DNA of 35,324 nucleotides from Branchiostoma floridae. Lineage: Eukaryota; Chordata; Leptocardii; Amphioxiformes; Branchiostomatidae. A program made the position numbers and the translations under genes. Each line of letters begins with the position of its first letter. Position 1 is the first letter of the stretch. The stretch is taken from positions 13,433,438 through 13,468,761 of the forward strand of contig NC_049991.1 in NCBI RefSeq assembly GCF_000003815.2, given 5' to 3'. The notes beneath the pieces are model-generated. The model saw only the letters and a program-made list of their open reading frames with translations, was not told the origin of the DNA and did no database searches. Below, piece after piece: positions 10,201-23,353 of this stretch.

Positions 10201-11062
10201 GGTTAAGAAGGCCTGTATGACCAAAAGTACACAAGAGTGGGTCACTCCAATATCGACCAACCTACCAACCTAGTACGTAGCATCGACGATATGCCTCAAA
10301 TGATTTCTAAATTGCTGCAAAAGTAAAACATCATGGTAAACCCATAAAAGATTCTCGTACTTTGATCAGGCCCCATTACTATGCTGATGCTGTCATCTTG
10401 CCCACTGCAATTACTGGAGTGGGCAAAGTGCTCCACCCTATGTTTGGAGACTGGAGAATTTCGAAGGACAAAAGGACTTTGAAACCGCATGAAAGCATTC
10501 AATCTTGCTGCCACTAACTTCATGTAATGGGTGTGCACTTCTGTCAAATAAGATTGCATGAAATCTACTATATACAATGTTACACGTTAGAGCGGTGCCA
10601 AAAATGATCTTACAAGTGTACTTTTGAATTCTGTACACACACCAGAAGATCAGTATATAGACATGGGTATGAAGTAGGTGGTACATGTATCAGAATCTGA
10701 GAGAAGAGCTCCTAGAGTTACTAATAGCTTTTCCCAAGAGAATATTTTAACACAAAATTGGGACATCTAAATGGAAACCAACCCTTGGATGCAGTTTGAT
10801 TTTTGGCTTGTTAGTCTGCAAGATCTGCAACAAATGCATATTTCATCTTCCTGGATGTTAAACTCATGCTACAATAAATTACACATTCAACCTTGATACT
10901 GAAGCAAAAATATACAGTCGTATATGATGCATTTCTAATGTATCTCATGGTTAAGATGAGTCAAGCAAAATCAATATAGAGCCTCCTAGGCAGCTATTAT
11001 AAAATAATCACTGCAGCATATCTTCTCTACTTTGGAATGCAATTGAGTCTTTATTAGTATTT

Positions 11063-11196
11063 CAGCTCCCCTTTATGAACTGTTGACGACCTCTGGCTTC
11101 TTCAATATTCCAAACTTATTCAAGGGTACATGTCAGCAATGTCTGATTCCAGAGGTCGTCCGCACACCTTGCATGACCAATGTTTGAGGGGAGCTG
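11063..11196. repeat. Foldback structure with two paired blocks
   Basis: CAGCTCCCCT (11063-11072) and GACGACCTCTGG (11085-11096) recur as exact reverse complements at 11187-11196 and 11149-11160 in nested order. The long imperfect hairpin has about 52 nt of loop and an extra spacer on the right arm. It is GC-richer than its surroundings. It may be a short foldback transposon or a structured RNA element. No coding frame is associated. Confidence 0.55.
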
Positions 11197-14100
11197 GAGG
11201 AATTGTGCAGGGGCTGCTTACGCTACCAGGTGTGAAATGTCGGAGGTGAGACAATCAATTCGGGGGATTTCTACACAACATGCAAGGAATGGTTTGCTGC
11301 CTTCTTAAAGGATGCAAGCAAGAACGGGTCAGTAATTAAGCTAGCACAGTACCAGCTTACAACATGCTTTCCAATGTAAGCTAGAACAGAATGATTCACT
11401 ACATCAAGATCAGAGATTTGTCTGTTTGACTTTTCTGGAAAAAGTTCATCTGTAATTCTATAGCTCTAGACGTGAGCTGACATTTGCAAGAGGCTCAGCA
11501 AAGGTGAAAGTAAGAGTGAAAGGCAAGTGGCTGAAACATCTGTCTGAGCCACTGTGCATTTTCCAACAGACATCACATACTGTATAAACAATCACTGTAG
11601 ACACAAATCTAACCGTCAATGGCAACAATATTAAATTTCAGCTAGGTATCCAACAGACTGCTACCACTTGCTAGAGGGGGATAATTCAAGGCAGGTTTCA
11701 AATCCCTTTTACGTGCAGAGCAAGCCGTTTGCTCAAGCTCTCTCTCAGAATCAAGATCCCTAGGGCACAGATGGTACATGCAGGTCTGGATTTAACAGCA
11801 CACACAAAATTGCTAGAGTTTATTGAACTGTTAAGTTCAGAAGGTCAAGGTCCTTAAAAGTTTAAATTAGGCCTTTAAAGTTAGGATAAGTAGTATCACA
11901 TTGTTATGATTTAGATGCAGGTAATTCCCAAGGTATGAAATGCACATACCACTAACTACTACATGGAATCAGCACCAAGGACATCACCTATGATTTCACT
12001 CACTATTCTGCTGTCATAAAGTTATGCTAATCAGGCTCTACTTACAGGGAAAAGCAAATGCTACATAACTCAAGACCACCAAACCCACTAGGGAACTTTT
12101 GTCACTCCTTCAACCCCAACCCCAAAAGTTCATATTTTGCTCGGTTGCTAAAACATGTAGACTGCAAGTTTTAGAAAAGAAGAACATCTGTCAAGCATTC
12201 CAAATATTTGCTTCTTACAATCTTTTGTCACTCATGAAATATTTACAGCACAGCTTGATGGCTGTCATTCCACCTTCACTCAAGAGCAATATCTCTAAAC
12301 AATACTGTCATATGCGGAAAAGATGACAAGAAAATTGGTTTTCCTTTCATAGGGTGCTCAAATGAAGCAGTTGCTATAAAAACCCTGAATGAATATTTTC
12401 TGGCGCAAATGACTTTGTTATGAGCAGGCAGTGTTCTTATTTGTTGATCATCTGGTGAACATGCATTCTAATGATTTTGACAGATGATGCCACAAAAAAT
12501 GAGCTAGTGATGAACATCTTCATGCATAAGTAGCTAAAGAGCTGATTTCAAAAGGATAGAGTAGAATAGAGTAAGCATTAACGGTATAGAAGACGCCATT
12601 GATATGATTACAATAATTTTCTTCATCTTTTTATCTAAAGTCTACCCAATTTGTTCCTAGATCATAAAGGATTAAAAAATCATGCCTGTATAGATATCTA
12701 GAATATATGAGGCAAACATAATGCTCACACACAATAAACCATATTTTCATTGTCTATCAAATCAGTGCCTTTACTGCCTTGGTCTTTCTGATCTCTGACA
12801 CTTTTGCTACCAAGTTAACAGCAAACCCCAATTACGTCATGCAGATATCCTTACATAGTCACATCAAACACAGCTTTACACTCCTGTTTGGGTCATTAAA
12901 ATGGTCTTCACACGCAACTGTCTAATATTTACTGTCGCCTGTGCTAATACTAACACAGCAGGCTAGCTTATTAAAGCCTGTAATTTATGGGTATTACCCG
13001 TGGCATGCAACATCACAGTTGACACAGGAGGGTGTAATTTAAAGCTCAGAACTTCCATCCTTACGGTTATACCAAAAGTAGACACACTGACTAACAAGAC
13101 AGACTAACGAAATACCTTGTCTCATGACAATAGAGGGAATTTTTTCCTAATGAACCAGACTAAGACAAAGCAATGTAACATTTTATTTCAATAGGTACAT
13201 CATAATTGGAAAGAATTCCTAACAACTTTTCATTACATTTGGTATAGTAACTATTTTAAGCCAAAAGTCATCTGCTGAAAAACAGGTATACAGAATGGGT
13301 GCAGCATAATCACCAACTCTCTCTCTTGCATACAACATTTCCATCCATTCAAAGCTAAGACCCTTCCTTCGGGACTGAAATGCAAATGTCTGCCACTTTG
13401 CCTTCACATTGCCTCAGCTTCCTCTAAAACAATTCAGGAAGAGGGCAACGGTCACGACTTATTGACGTTATGGAGTCTCCCTTCCAAAGGAGGCTTTTCC
13501 TCACATATATTACTAAAAACCACCTGCTGGCCAGAAATTTCTATAAGAAAAGATAGTGCAGAGACATTAAGGTCACAGAAGGGAAGGTAATGTTTTGCAG
13601 CATTGGCACTAGCCTAACCCGTCCAACCGTCTGCAATGAGACAGAAGCACCACTGATCTGTCTTGGCATCTACAAGTGCCTGCAGAATACAGATGCAGAA
13701 AAATTAAGAGACTTGAGACTCAGGGAAGGAGATAGCGTTTCCATTACCTTAGTCAGTAGGGAATTGTAATGGCTGTCACCAGCCTGGAGGATACAGTGGA
13801 TTTATCTTCTCCATGCACTGTGCCTGAAGTGGAACTTCTTATTTGATTATCACGGCTTGTTATATACTGTTGAGATGCAGGCTGAAAACTTCAATTTGGG
13901 TGCTGATAAAATATTGGTACTTTTGCAACAACAAGTTTGGATGCCTCCATGACTGAATATGACAAATTGAATGAATTACCAGTACAAGCATAGACATAAG
14001 ATTTGAGGTTTTTCATTCTTAAACTGAATGTGTCCTTTTGCTTTTATTCTTCACCTTTTCTACTGTATACATTTACCAGTGTACCAGAACAATTGTTGGA

Positions 14101-17100
14101 ACAATATACAACACCCATAGAGTCAATTGAATTGTTGTTTAGAAGTTTTATCATCCCTTCTTCATCGATATACACATTGTTTAGTCTGAGAAATTTGTTT
14201 GATTCAGCATTACCTTGTGATGGAGAATGAGCAGAAGTCACAAATTAAAAAGCTGCAAAAAATATAATGCTAACAAGTCTATTTTCCAGAAAACTCAATT
14301 AAAATGAATAGTTTACATTCAAAATTGACGTTTGGGTCAATTATGCTATAATGATTACAAGGTTTTGAATATTGTATATTTCAAACAATCTCAGCTGGTG
14401 CAATTACCAACCCCTGAAAATCACTGGTGATACAATGCTTTTACAAGTTAACACGAGTATCTCATAGGATTTCACTTTGTCCTAAAAGGATCAGAAAGTC
14501 AATATTGTTATCAGATATTGCAGGCAGAGATATATATCATGGCTCTGCTCCATGCAAGGCTATCGACTGGGAAATGACAGTAATGGTAACTCAAGACTTT
14601 AGGGAAGTAACGATTTTTTTGCTGATGAGGACACCAGAAATTAGTAACATGTTCAGCATCACTACTGTCTGACCTAGAATGCAAAGACGGTGCTCAAAAG
14701 TGACAGTAAAAAATATATGCAAGCTTCGGTAATATTTTAATTTTTCTTGATACATCTGTTGCTCTGGTCACAGAGTGCAGAATTTTTATTTTGTTTCTCT
14801 TGTTTTCTATATTAAATAACACTTAGGCTATCAACAAAATCCAAGAACGTAGAATTTAAGGCCTCAAATAAGCAAAGAGTTATGTATCGCATCTGCAGAA
14901 TCTAGGACAACTGCTCAGGTGTGTCATCACAGACCAATTTTCTTAATCCTGACATTTTAACTGACTTAGCCAGAATCAGAAGAAAGCAATCAGATGTCAG
15001 GGTCAGATTATACATGGATCAAGGAATAAGTAGGCCACTTACAAGAGAAACCAGTATCTAGTGTCATTAAAGGTCATCAATCACAACATTTATTGGTCAT
15101 CATGGAGCCTTATGTCATTATTAGACACTCAATTGAACATTTCTCAATCCAGATGGCATCTATTTGGATGAGACGGGCATTTGTTACTGGCCTATTGATT
15201 GAAGATATCCAGTCACAACACTTATTGCTCCAAGTGCTAGCTGATGTCTTTCAAGACCATGGAGTACACTACAAGTCATGAGTGGAGACTGCAACAAATC
15301 ACAATGGAACTTTTAGAAAAGATTTTAGGCAAGGCATCATTGAAATTAGTGGCATAAAACACAAGGGTCTTTGACATCAGAAGGGATTAACTACATGAGA
15401 ACAATAATTATCAGTCAGGACTGAGATCATCTTTGCTGATGATGCAAGCAATCTATTTGGAAGCCTGATGACTACAACACAGATGATTATCAAATACATA
15501 TAGTGGCTGATAAAAAACAGACCTCATCACAATGCCTATAGTGAAGAAAAGTGCAACTAGTCATGAAATGGCTGGGGGCATATTTTATTTTTTGACACTA
15601 CACGACTGGAGTGTGTTTAGGCCATATTTAATCAGAATATGTGTAGTAACCAAGAGAAATATGATACAGTACTTTTCTTTGAACGTTCAGTTACATTCAG
15701 TGCTACCAATAATGTAGGACATCCAGGGCTCTGTGACCATTAACATGTTTGATGTCACAAGAGTTACCATTGGTCACTTCAATCTTCTTGATTGAAGGAG
15801 CATCTGTCAAACTGGAAGTCACTAACCGCAAGACCCAGTGATAGATCTGTCCATAAAAATGTCACAAACTACACATCAATCAATGTTGCAATCGATTCTT
15901 GATCACTTGGAAATTGTCTTACTCCCCAGGGTCTTATCTACCAGTGCAGATTCTTAGAAGTTTGAAGTAAATTGGAGAAGGTTTTGGACAAAATCTGGAA
16001 CAGCTGTCTATTCCTTGGCTATATTTGGTAAGCCAGGATGTCCAATTAACTTAAAGCCCAAATTCTGATCCTAATGACAACTCACTTGAAAAAGGGCAAA
16101 TCTACAGCTTTTCAGTAGGCTCAGCATCCTTTGCACATGTACTGCCATCATCATCTTCATCAGATTTCTGAGGCACAGTCAACCACACATCTCATCCAGT
16201 ACGTGAACTAATCTTTGTGGCATCCCTTATCCAGAAGATTCTCCGTTTTACATTTCAGTATGTGGGCTAATGATACAAAATACTCCTCTTTTAGGTCACA
16301 GTAATTGTACTAATTATTGAGCCTTCAAAGATCCACTGGATTTTCCTTTTCAGCAAAGCTAATCTGATTAGATGCCATATCAATCTGAGCTTTAGGCAAG
16401 ACATTACTATGGAAACTATGACAAACATGCCCTAATTTTGGTTTTGCAAATGGCAAGTACAGGTAGGAAATAACATAATATTGAAGGCATAAAATCTGGT
16501 TGCATCAATACATTGAAGGGGAATCTGATTCTTAGAAAATGTAGCTCACAATCAAGATTTATCTAGACTGAAAATGTAGTGCCTAACTGTTGTTTTCTCC
16601 ACAAGGAATACAATTAAGTAGATGTTCAGACAACATGGCTGCCACATGCATGTTGATAAAAAGATTCATCACTTTACTTGTCAAATGAAATCCTGTAGAA
16701 TACACTAGTGACCACTTAGCCAGTAGATGGTTGCTCAAGTCTTTCCCTGACTGATACTGTGACAACAAGAGTATTCAAAGAGGTTTTACATGTCATCGTC
16801 TTGGTCTTTGCATTTTATACTCCACATTACATGCCAGACTTGCAGTCTCCAGTCCTGTGCAACCATGATGGAAGATGGATCCAGCAGTTAATGGAACTTG
16901 GTGGCCATTTGGACACTGGAAAATTTTATGCGCAATCTTCTACACTACATGTATTACTTTTGCATCCACAACATCACACAAGTCTTTTGAATATTGCTTT
17001 GACTTCCATTTTCATTCATTTGAGACTGAAATATATGATAATAATGTCTCATTAAGGCAAATCCTTTCCATCCTTCTTGCTTCAGATATAGTAGATCTGA

Positions 17101-18614
17101 AACAAAAATTGACAACCATAGCTAGCATAGCTATCATCCATTTCCAGTCACCATGGTTGACCTCAAAACACCTGACGCCATGATTTTTTTCCCAACCAAA
17201 AAGGGTTGACAGAATTGCCAAAAGCGTACTGCGTAGGAGGATAGCACGATACTGAGTCTTTAGTACCTTTCCTATAGGGAATTGACTTGAAAGGTATGGG
17301 TACGGCAACTGAAAGCGCTGACCAAACAGCCAAATTACCTCTGTTAATGCGATCAGTTTCTTGGCCATCAGGTGGAGCACCAAGAGCATTTTAGATCAAA
17401 GCTGCCTTCATTTTGTTGATTGCATGGACAACAGGAGCATTTACTGCAAAATCACCTAGTACGTGCCTTGTACAACGTACAAAATGTATCGCTGGGTAGA
17501 GAGAAAGACCTCTGTATCATGTATTTCCCAGCTACCAGTCTTAGAGCGGAATATGCGGCTGGCAAGTATTACAAACTTTGACAGAACTGTAAGAAGAAGC
17601 TACCAGCAGAACCAGGAAATTTGAAGGCATTAGCAAGGAAGATAAGAAAACTTCATAAACCTGGGGAAATGACCTCACATTTGGATCTCAAGCTGATAAG
17701 ACGTAATGGTCACATGATCATGATAGAGGAGCATTAGACTAGTGCCTCAGACATCAGAACAAATGGAATAAAACATGAAGAAAGGTTTGTTTATAAAAGT
17801 GGGCGGCAAGATTTTATGGCTTTGTGCCAATCTTCAGACTTCTCTTGATTTCTAATCTGAAGCAATTTGTTGGGAGAAGTTGTGCACATCTGACATTTAC
17901 AGAAATGAAGGTAGATTCTTTGAACACTTATTGAATTATAAAATACAGATGACAGAAAATTTGACCACTATAAGAAATCCCTTCAAGGTAAGAAACCCAC
18001 CCACTCTCCCTTTGATACAATTAATAATGCAGTATAACTGAACCTCAGGCATTGAATCAGGTATAAAGTGTTCTTATCTATGTTTGACACAAGCTGACTT
18101 GGATTCTAATTTTTCTGTCCATAATCGCTTTTCAGTGCTAAGAAGTAATTAATCCATTTCTGTCATTGTTATGTTTACTTGTGTATCAGGGTATCATCAG
18201 CAAATAGACAGATTTTCCCATGACATTACCCTTCCATTTGTATGGCATCAAACGACTCTTATTTCAATACCATGGACAGCAGCCACTCTTTGAGAAATCA
18301 TCTTTGGAAAGGTCAAAAGATGTAATTTATGGCAAGTCTTATATGTGCATCTCATATAATTGTAGGCTAGAAGATTCTGATATAAAACTTGCTGCTGTTC
18401 TTAAGGTCTTAGGAGGGCCAGGATTTTTCTGGGCCTTCTTAAACCATCTTGCACATCTTAGATCATTTTGCTTACTTACTGTAGTGGTTACTCCATGTCA
18501 CATGGATGCTTCTATTAAAATCTTACTAAGTGTAAAATCAACATGAATTTTGCTTATAGCATGGACAGTCAGCAGCTCTGTTTGCAATAGAGCTTTGCCC
18601 TAAATGCTTCACAT

Positions 18615-18669
18615 CATGGATTAACTTGGGATTACTGCATAATCTGTATTAATCCTTGGCTAATCCATG
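18615..18669. promoter_or_regulatory. Palindromic array of four GGATTA/TAATCC (K50 homeodomain-type) sites
   Basis: GGATTA occurs at 18618-18623 and 18629-18634, and TAATCC at 18650-18655 and 18661-18666. All four sit within 49 bp with 5-bp spacers between the members of each pair. The two halves form a 20-bp inverted repeat (CAT + GGATTA + 5 nt + GGATTA) in which only the spacer differs. TAATCC is the recognised site of Otx, Pitx, Gsc and Bicoid-type K50 homeodomains. An enhancer role inside a neuronal channel gene is inference. A chance palindrome or foldback is the alternative. Confidence 0.4.
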
Positions 18670-21600
18670 ATTACCTGCCCTCTCATGAACCAGGCATTTA
18701 CAATGTCACACCACCGATCCAAACAACTCAACACCCCCCACCCTGCAGAATATGTTGGGAAATCCATCCACCTTCCACATCCAGCACAAACTGATCTCTG
18801 ACCCCAATACATTCTCTTTTCCATCTGCTTTCATTCTATCCTGCACTTCCTTAAAAAGCTTTTAACTCCCTGATGTAATGTCTTCTATAGGAGTAATATG
18901 ATTTCCCTGGGCAGCCTCTAAGCAAGGTTTTCACTGCGAGCAAAGTGAGAGGCAATCTTTTTTTCCATATCCTTAAACCTCATGTGATAAAGCAGCAGCT
19001 GGTACAATAACCTCAACAAATTGGTCTACTGCCTTTCCTGGAAAGGTTCAAGGAAATTGCCCATGCAGAATACCTTATTGTGTTGTCTGCCAAGATGAAT
19101 TTAAGTTAAGAAACTGGAGGGGTAGAAAGGGCTAAGGCTCCAAACATAGGGATTTTGTTTACATGTCTTAAACAGTAAAAAATATGTTATACAGAACATT
19201 CAATTTAAAAAAAAATTATATCAACAGGACAAGGTGGAAATAATATTCCTCGATGTGTGTACATGTACTGGTTTAAAAGTCGGGAAAAATGCATTGCTTC
19301 AATCTGTGATCATCTAGTAAGACAGGTAATATGATGTAGCATACTTCAATTATCTAACATTGCTCAGTAGTTTTCAGATATCATACCTGTTTTTCACCTC
19401 TGAGTCACTAAATTCTACAAAAGGACATTCTGTCTCTGCATAGATGTGTTCAAGAGCTGATTTAATGCACCCAGAGATAGAGATAGAATTTTAAGAACTT
19501 TCTAATTTGTTATTAGAGAAAGTAAAGCTCAGATTTCTACCTGAGGGAGTTGCTACAGCAATGGGTCAAATGCCATAATTTTCCTGCATTTTCTATCCCT
19601 GGAATTGTGCCCGAATCAGATTCAAGATTTGAGAGATAATGCCCTTGGATACACCCAGTGCCCAGGCAGACACTCCATGCATGCAGATGAGGGACTAAGA
19701 TGGAGAGGTGACCCCTGTGCTGTCAGAAAAATTGGCAGCAATGGTCAGATGGGTCCAGAGTAGGGATCCTCCCCATGGACAGGCAAAACAATTGCCCCAG
19801 TGATGTCACCAAGCATGAAAAACAGGTGGTTAAGCCACGGGCTAATAGAAAAATCAATTGTGATGGGCATGTAACCTCTCTGCCCTCTTCCCTCACACAC
19901 ATGGGGGAAATATTAATACATCACTGCTACCATAGGACATCTCCAATTTACCACAAAACTACAGTTTTGTATTAATCAACAGAAAACTTTTTAAGGAAAG
20001 AGCTTGCCATGCACTCATTATCTTCTGATCTGTCTATGATTTGTATCCTCTAGAGCTGAGAACTGCATTATGAATGTTTCATGCGACGCAGATTCTGAAT
20101 TTTTTTCTTGATTCACCACCAGTCTCGTCAACATTGCCACAGACACAAAGGTGACAACCACAACCATTCCCAGCATTTAATAGCATTTCCTTTCTGGCTT
20201 GACATGAAGCCAAGCAAGGCAAAAGCTGCTATATTGATTGTCCCCATTGCCCCCTGCGCACCCGATGGGCATTGGATGGAGCCAGCAATGCTGGCCTGTG
20301 TCATGACAAATCGCTCAGCCCGGGGAAATAAATGGGTCGATGGCAAGGCAATTCAGTCTGCATAAACTGTGGAACCCAGCTTTATTTGCCTTTGATAGAG
20401 TGAACCTCTGTTCCGTCCTGACACCTAGTGGAGCAAGACAAGAAGATGAAAAGGTTATTGAATTACCATATGGCTGATATACTTTCAATGAATGCCAACA
20501 AAAAAGGCAATGGAAAGGAACCGCCTGGCTCAGTATCCATCTTGAGATAAAGGCAATGGTTGCATCTGGGTTGGAATCACTCATCGGACATATCGGCTCA
20601 TCCCAGCTGGCGAAAACAGATATCCTCGAGGGTTCTGTATTGAATGTTTCCCACAAATTGCAGGTTAAAGTCATCAACCACACTTTGATGACCTACATTT
20701 GCATTGAAGAAAGGGTAAATGCTGTCAAAATTTAACATCAAACCACACCTTTCAATAATCTGAGCCAAAGATCTACAGGATGATCTACATGTATAGAAAG
20801 TACAAACAAAGGAATGTAATACATGTAAATGATATACGTTCTGCATAACGGTATGTGTACTAAAACATCTACGAGGAGTAGCAATGTCAGGACAAGAATC
20901 AACCTCTATTTTTCAACTTTACTCTGGTAGTAATTTTGACCTGGACTAAAAAACCTGGTCGTTCAACTAACGGGTAAGAAGCTACAATCTATGTCTTGGG
21001 ATATCTAATATTAAAAGCTATTTTCTTCAGATTGGCCATATTCCCTCTGCATGCATTATTGCAGTTGGCCCAGGCAGAAAGGAAATAACCAATTCCTCCA
21101 CAAGGTCAGATAAAATTGGTTGCATCTCATGGAAAGGAGAAGATTAATTGCTGCTGAGGCCTAATAACATTTTATGAAGGAGATGTGCCTTCTGATTGCT
21201 CCAATTCATTCATAATTTGCCTCCAGATTCTGTCATGTGGAAAAGCAGAGGCTAGTGCTCTACAGCAGTACTTCAGCAGCATACTAATGTCTTCAGACTG
21301 AAACCACTATGAATGATATACAAATGTAGCATAGCAAAGCATAGAGTTTGGATAAAAGGCATATGTCTTCAACCACCTGAGGGAAAAACTCCCATAGGCA
21401 GCAATAAAAATAATGTCTTCCAACCAGACTAGAGATGTGGTGCTATTCTAGGATAACAGGAAGGGCAGAAAAGGTAATATTCATGTGACTAGTTATATAA
21501 CATATAACTTTTCATTTTACATAACACACATGCATGACTGCACAATTCATAACAAGTATATTCATGTGGGGCTTACAAAAGCATACAGTCATTATGAATT

Positions 21601-23343
21601 TTCATGAAGTGCAAATCATGTAGTATGGCACCCAGATTACACTAAGCATTCTCTTTGAACACATAGATGGAGAAACATGATGCTGTTTTACCATATCGAC
21701 TTTCCAATGCCAACAGGTTCAAGATCAATGCCTGTGCGAGGGCTCTGGGGGGCTGCAATATCTTGTTAATTAACCATCTGCATAGCAGTTGCCAATAACA
21801 GGGTAGATCCTGTTAAATACCAATGAACCAGCGGAGAACAGCAATTAAGTACCATTGCACGGTCATAAAAACATTCCAATAAAAACCATTTACCAGTGGC
21901 TACAATGTCTGTAATCCCCTGACAAGTGTAATTTTAATGGAGTTACACAAGTCCATGTGACCCAAGCAAGATTGCTTCAATATCGACCAATGCATGGCTG
22001 GCCTGAACATGTACAAGGCCAAGGCTAAGCCAGCTTGATGAAAAATTAAAACATGTCAAATTTGGGGCCAACTGAACCCGCCACTGGGTTTCAAACTGTC
22101 CTTGAAAATTTTCCTATGTCATATTCTGAGAATAGGCTATTTTAAAGCCATCAATGCAAAGAAGAATTTTGAGAAAATCCAGAAAATCCTGTACCCAAAA
22201 ATGTCTTAGATTCAGATTTAATACTTTAATTGTTGTCAGACAGGGAGCTTAAACCCAATTGGAGCAATCACAGCCACATGACCTGGGCTCGCTTTCACCT
22301 ACTTTTCCGACATAGTCAGCAAAACTTGACGCTTTTTCAACCATGTAGTGTTACATTTCATGGAACATTGTATGCACTCTTGAAGTCCATTGTCACCTCT
22401 TGCTTTGCATAATGATAATGACTACTGAACCACAAGCTTTCAGCATTGGTTTGCTAATTCTGCAATATTGCTAACCAGCCTGAGGCTTTTAGAGTTTCTC
22501 TACATTGAAACTTACAGCTTGCAATGACAAAGTTTACGACTGCGTGATGCTTATCGATGCTGACCTTAACACACAGGCCAATTTTTGTCACCTGTGCAAT
22601 ATCCAGCTGCTTCCTGCAAATAGCAATGCAGTGGAAAGACAGAAATTAACAAACCACTATTGACAGAAGTGCCCATGCCACTCTTATCATAAACATTAAG
22701 TGACATTAAAAGCTACTTCATGTGAGTTAGTGTATCCTACGTTATTCTGTCATTAGCAATAACAGGGATTGACCATGACATGAAAAAGGTTTCTGCATCT
22801 ACATTTTTTTCCTGTGGTCATTTTTAAAGACTTCATTGCCCATCTTTAATAGCAGTAACTTTACATGTACATTAAGCAATTTGGTATTTCATTTTCAAGA
22901 CAGATGGCAGACATTGTGGTTTTGTTTTCCAAGGCACGGCCTATCTGTGCCTGTGGCCTGAGACAAAGCTCAAGGGAGGGCATGGTCAATGTCACCAAGT
23001 CTGACATCCATTAAATCAGTCCAATAGATATTGTCAAATGGCTGGAAAATGTGGCAGCTCAATGCTCCAGAACATCATGAAAAGACTGCGTAAAAATGAG
23101 GTAAACCAGAACCACAAAGTTGCCATCTGGCATCTAGCATTGCACGATAGCGCAATACTGTGGAGCAAGAGAAATCAGTTTCAGGCAGTATTTGGAAAGG
23201 TTATTTTCACCCGTAAAAAGACTATGCACAGACAACAGTTAATATTAGGTAACCTGAACAGAAAGCCTGAGTTTTGGCAGCAGTTGATAGATGGCCACTT
23301 ACACCTTCAAAGGCTGCTGTTATAAGAAGGGTGCTTGAGCTGT

Positions 23344-23353
23344 CAAGGATACG
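23344..23353 (-). other. U12-type 5' splice-site-like sequence after an Asn-Pro codon pair
   Basis: On the minus strand GGTAATCC is followed by GTATCCTTGAC, and GTATCCTT is the core of the minor-class donor consensus. Splicing after CC (23353) to the AC acceptor at 7262 would give Asn-Pro-Trp-Phe-Glu-Arg, the conserved Cav3 junction, in the correct phase. Against it, the preceding peptide (VFLPFLWG) does not resemble the conserved Cav3 block, an in-frame TAA lies ten codons upstream, and GT paired with AC is rare. It may be chance. Confidence 0.2.

Noticed and set aside
12845-12852. ATATCCTT U12-donor-like word on the plus strand
   Set aside because: The identified gene is on the minus strand and no plus-strand exon precedes it. 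A second isolated copy lies at 18967-18974.
17012-17389. 125-codon minus-strand ORF
   Set aside because: No family motif, no splice-bounded support and no match to Cav3. Treated as chance.
18675-18742. Exon-like minus-strand segment (TTCTGCAG acceptor, CAG|GTAATC donor) encoding R-W-C-D-I-V-N-A-W-F-M-R, faintly like the Cav3 N-terminal WC...NPWFER block
   Set aside because: The WFER exon is already present at 7019-7261 with its own boundary. The phase does not fit, and the peptide lacks Asn-Pro. The resemblance is probably chance.
20383-20475. Plus-strand peptide FAFDRVN reminiscent of a reverse-transcriptase motif
   Set aside because: The frame ends after about 30 codons, with no catalytic motif or neighbouring conserved blocks.
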